Assembly (NCBI GenBank): GCA_019058315.1
Contig: JAHPZH010000002.1
Span: forward strand, 248,001 to 312,000
DNA length: 64,000 nucleotides
Source of the DNA: Candidatus Helarchaeota archaeon
GTDB taxonomy: Archaea; Asgardarchaeota; Lokiarchaeia; Helarchaeales; RDOG01
Direction of reading: 5' to 3'
In this document: positions 62,553 through 64,000 of the stretch, in pieces
How positions within the stretch are numbered: the first letter of the stretch is position 1
Layout: every line of letters starts with the position of its first letter
Program-made: the position numbers and the translations under genes
Notes under the pieces: generated by a model
Seen by the model: only the letters and a program-made list of their open reading frames with translations
The model's database searches: none
What the model was told of the DNA's origin: nothing

Positions 62553-62678
62553 TGGTGCAGGGAGGGGGATTCGAACCCTCGAACTCCTTCGAGACTGGAT
62601 AACTTATTTTTTGATCTTGAGTCCAGCGCCTTTAGTCTTCCTTGACTAAAGCTAGTTGACCAGCTTGGCTATCCCTGC
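62553..62678 (-). tRNA. tRNA-Leu (CAA) with two introns, one in the D loop
   Basis: Acceptor GCAGGGA/TCCCTGC, discriminator A, encoded CCA (62553-62555), and a variable arm TCTCGAAGGAGTTCGAG region typical of class II. Anticodon stem CTGGA/TCCAG with loop C-T-CAA-G, then intron ATCAAAAAATAAGTT (62601-62615) at 37/38, then A. A second insertion of about 24 nt (62632-62655) lies in the D loop and contains the perfect 8-bp stem CTTTAGTC/GACTAAAG. Removing both gives a normal class II cloverleaf. The exact D-loop junction can shift by a base or two. Confidence 0.92.
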
Positions 62679-62860
62679 GACTTTATTCTTTAATTATTAA
62701 CGTAATCTTTGTTTCACTAGCTTGATTATTATTCTTTTATATTCCATTTTTTTAAATATTTTTATTTCTTATAGAATATAATAAGAGAAATAATATAAAA
62801 ATAACTGATTGAAACAATAAAATAAGTTGTTTTGTTTGAAAATATAAAATTTTGAGGTTA

Positions 62861-63973
62861 TTAAAGCCCTAATTCTTTTAATTTTTTCAAAGCCTCTTTT
62901 TGATCTTTATTAATATTGCCAGGAATGACGATATAGACCTGTACGAACTGATCTCCCCTCGCGTTCTCCTCAATATAGTCATTCCCTATTGTTATACTAA
63001 TTTTAGGCATACCTTTTCCTTTTATTTTAAAAATTTTACCATATTCTGTTCCTTTTGGTATTTTTAATTTAGTTTCTCCATCCAAAGTAGGGACGGTAAT
63101 TTCATCTCCTAAAACCATTTGAGAATATGTTAATGGCATTTTTATAGCTATATTATAACCATCTCTGATGAAAAGATCATGTTCTTTCACATATACTATG
63201 ATATAGAGATGTCCTGGATTTGCACCCCTAAGACCGGCATTTCCCTCTCCAGTCATCTTCAATTTTAAGCCAGTATATGCACCCTTAGGGATGTTCACCG
63301 TAATATGTTTAATTTTTTCAACTAGTCCTGTTCCTTTACAAGTCTTACATGGATCTTTTACAACCTCACCAGATCCATGACATTTATTACATGTAACAAT
63401 ATTAACCATTTGACCAAAAGCAATTTTTCTTACAATTCTTTTTTGACCTGTTCCATTACACTCAGGACAATTTATTGTTTTAGTACCAGCTTTTGAACCA
63501 GAACCTCCACAAACTGTACAAGCTTCCTTTCTTGGAATCTCAAGTTTCTTTTTTGTTCCAGAAAATGCTTCATCAAGTGTTATTTCTAAATCATATCTTA
63601 TACTTTCTCCTCGTTGAGGCTCTGGACGAGAAGGTCTTGCGTAATTTCTACGTCTTCCAAATACATCCCCGAATCCAAAATCACCAAATATATCTCCAAA
63701 TCCACCAAAACCCCTCCCAAATATCTCACTAATTATATCTCCAAATCCTCCAAGACCACCCCGATCGTAACGTCTCCGCTTTTGTTCATCTCCAAGAATT
63801 TCATAAGCTAAATTAATTTCCTTAAACTTTTCTTCTGCATCTTTACTTTTATTTATATCTGGATGGTATTTCCGAGCTAATTGTCTGTATGCTTTTTTTA
63901 TTTCATCTTGTGTTGCATTTTCATCAACACCTAATATTTTATACAAATCTTTTCCATAAATATCGCTTGACAT
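62861..63973 (-). CDS. dnaJ: Chaperone protein DnaJ (Hsp40, class A)
   Basis: 370 residues. J domain 1-70 with HPD in [10 protein letters not shown], a Gly/Phe-rich stretch ([19 protein letters not shown]), four zinc-finger cysteine pairs ([32 protein letters not shown]), and the two C-terminal client-binding domains. Stimulates DnaK ATPase. dnaK and grpE are not on the side that can be seen; they could lie beyond base 64000. Confidence 0.95.
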   Translation of the reverse strand: MSSDIYGKDLYKILGVDENATQDEIKKAYRQLARKYHPDINKSKDAEEKFKEINLAYEILGDEQKRRRYDRGGLGGFGDIISEIFGRGFGGFGDIFGDFGFGDVFGRRRNYARPSRPEPQRGESIRYDLEITLDEAFSGTKKKLEIPRKEACTVCGGSGSKAGTKTINCPECNGTGQKRIVRKIAFGQMVNIVTCNKCHGSGEVVKDPCKTCKGTGLVEKIKHITVNIPKGAYTGLKLKMTGEGNAGLRGANPGHLYIIVYVKEHDLFIRDGYNIAIKMPLTYSQMVLGDEITVPTLDGETKLKIPKGTEYGKIFKIKGKGMPKISITIGNDYIEENARGDQFVQVYIVIPGNINKDQKEALKKLKELGL

Positions 63974-64000
63974 AAATAAATTACCATTTTATTTATTAAA

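Overview
The window comes from an Asgard archaeon, most like the Lokiarchaeia. It is strongly A+T-rich with short intergenic spacers. Its information-processing genes are archaeal: S13-S4-S11-RpoD-L18e-L13-S9-RpoN, L7Ae-S28e-L24e, RtcB with archease, Cgi121, a THUMP/Tan1-like protein, and intron-bearing tRNA genes. Mixed among them are genes of eukaryotic-signature families: a full-length actin (48556-49692), five Ras/Arf-like small GTPases, a roadblock protein, a longin-like protein, a V4R (TRAPP-fold) protein, a JAMM/MPN metalloprotease, and a protein with a coiled coil, RWD/UBC-like modules and a RING-like finger. TTG and GTG starts are common, and Shine-Dalgarno sites often overlap the preceding stop codon.

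Layout. 1-7 kb: a partial MtxX/phosphotransacetylase-family gene, an M42 peptidase, tandem OsmC proteins, a small winged-helix regulator with a nearby palindrome, GluRS, and a GTPase with a Pro-rich repeat tail and C-terminal zinc ribbon. 7-15 kb: indolepyruvate oxidoreductase IorAB, a radical SAM protein of the tetraether lipid synthase type, a GH2 enzyme with a four-helix membrane insertion in its catalytic barrel, and an SCP2-like protein. 15.6-21 kb: a GTPase with a mini zinc ribbon, then a tandem array of genes built from one repeated ~100-residue OB-like domain, interrupted by an lplA-like gene. Three remnants show that about 2 kb (OB gene + lplA) was tandemly duplicated and that the second lplA copy was then deleted. 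21-29 kb: the RWD-RING/helical/roadblock operon, a UbiA enzyme, RtcB and archease, a longin protein, tRNA-Ser, and a GTPase/V4R pair. 29-34 kb: sugar nucleotide and glycosyl transfer. 34-40 kb: ribosomal and RNA polymerase genes plus mevalonate kinase. 40-48 kb: NDK, ICDH, an Arf/SRPRB-like GTPase, TrpRS, JAMM protein, MocA-type oxidoreductase, an acetylornithine-type carbamoyltransferase and an M20 deacylase. 48-54 kb: actin with a structured upstream region, a 937-residue repeat protein convergent to it, a wHTH-CARF-like protein and another GTPase. 54-64 kb: phospholipid headgroup synthesis, a t6A cluster (Sua5, Cgi121) with a THUMP protein, two DHH phosphoesterases, an LRR-RHH fusion, a CYTH protein, tRNA-Leu with two introns, and DnaJ.

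No IS element, integrase, CRISPR array or rRNA was seen. The most novel items are the OB-domain array with its duplication scar, the repeat protein beside actin, the GTPase/zinc-ribbon pairings, the RWD-RING/roadblock operon, the membrane-inserted GH2, and the LRR-RHH fusion. All functions are inferred from sequence motifs read by eye.
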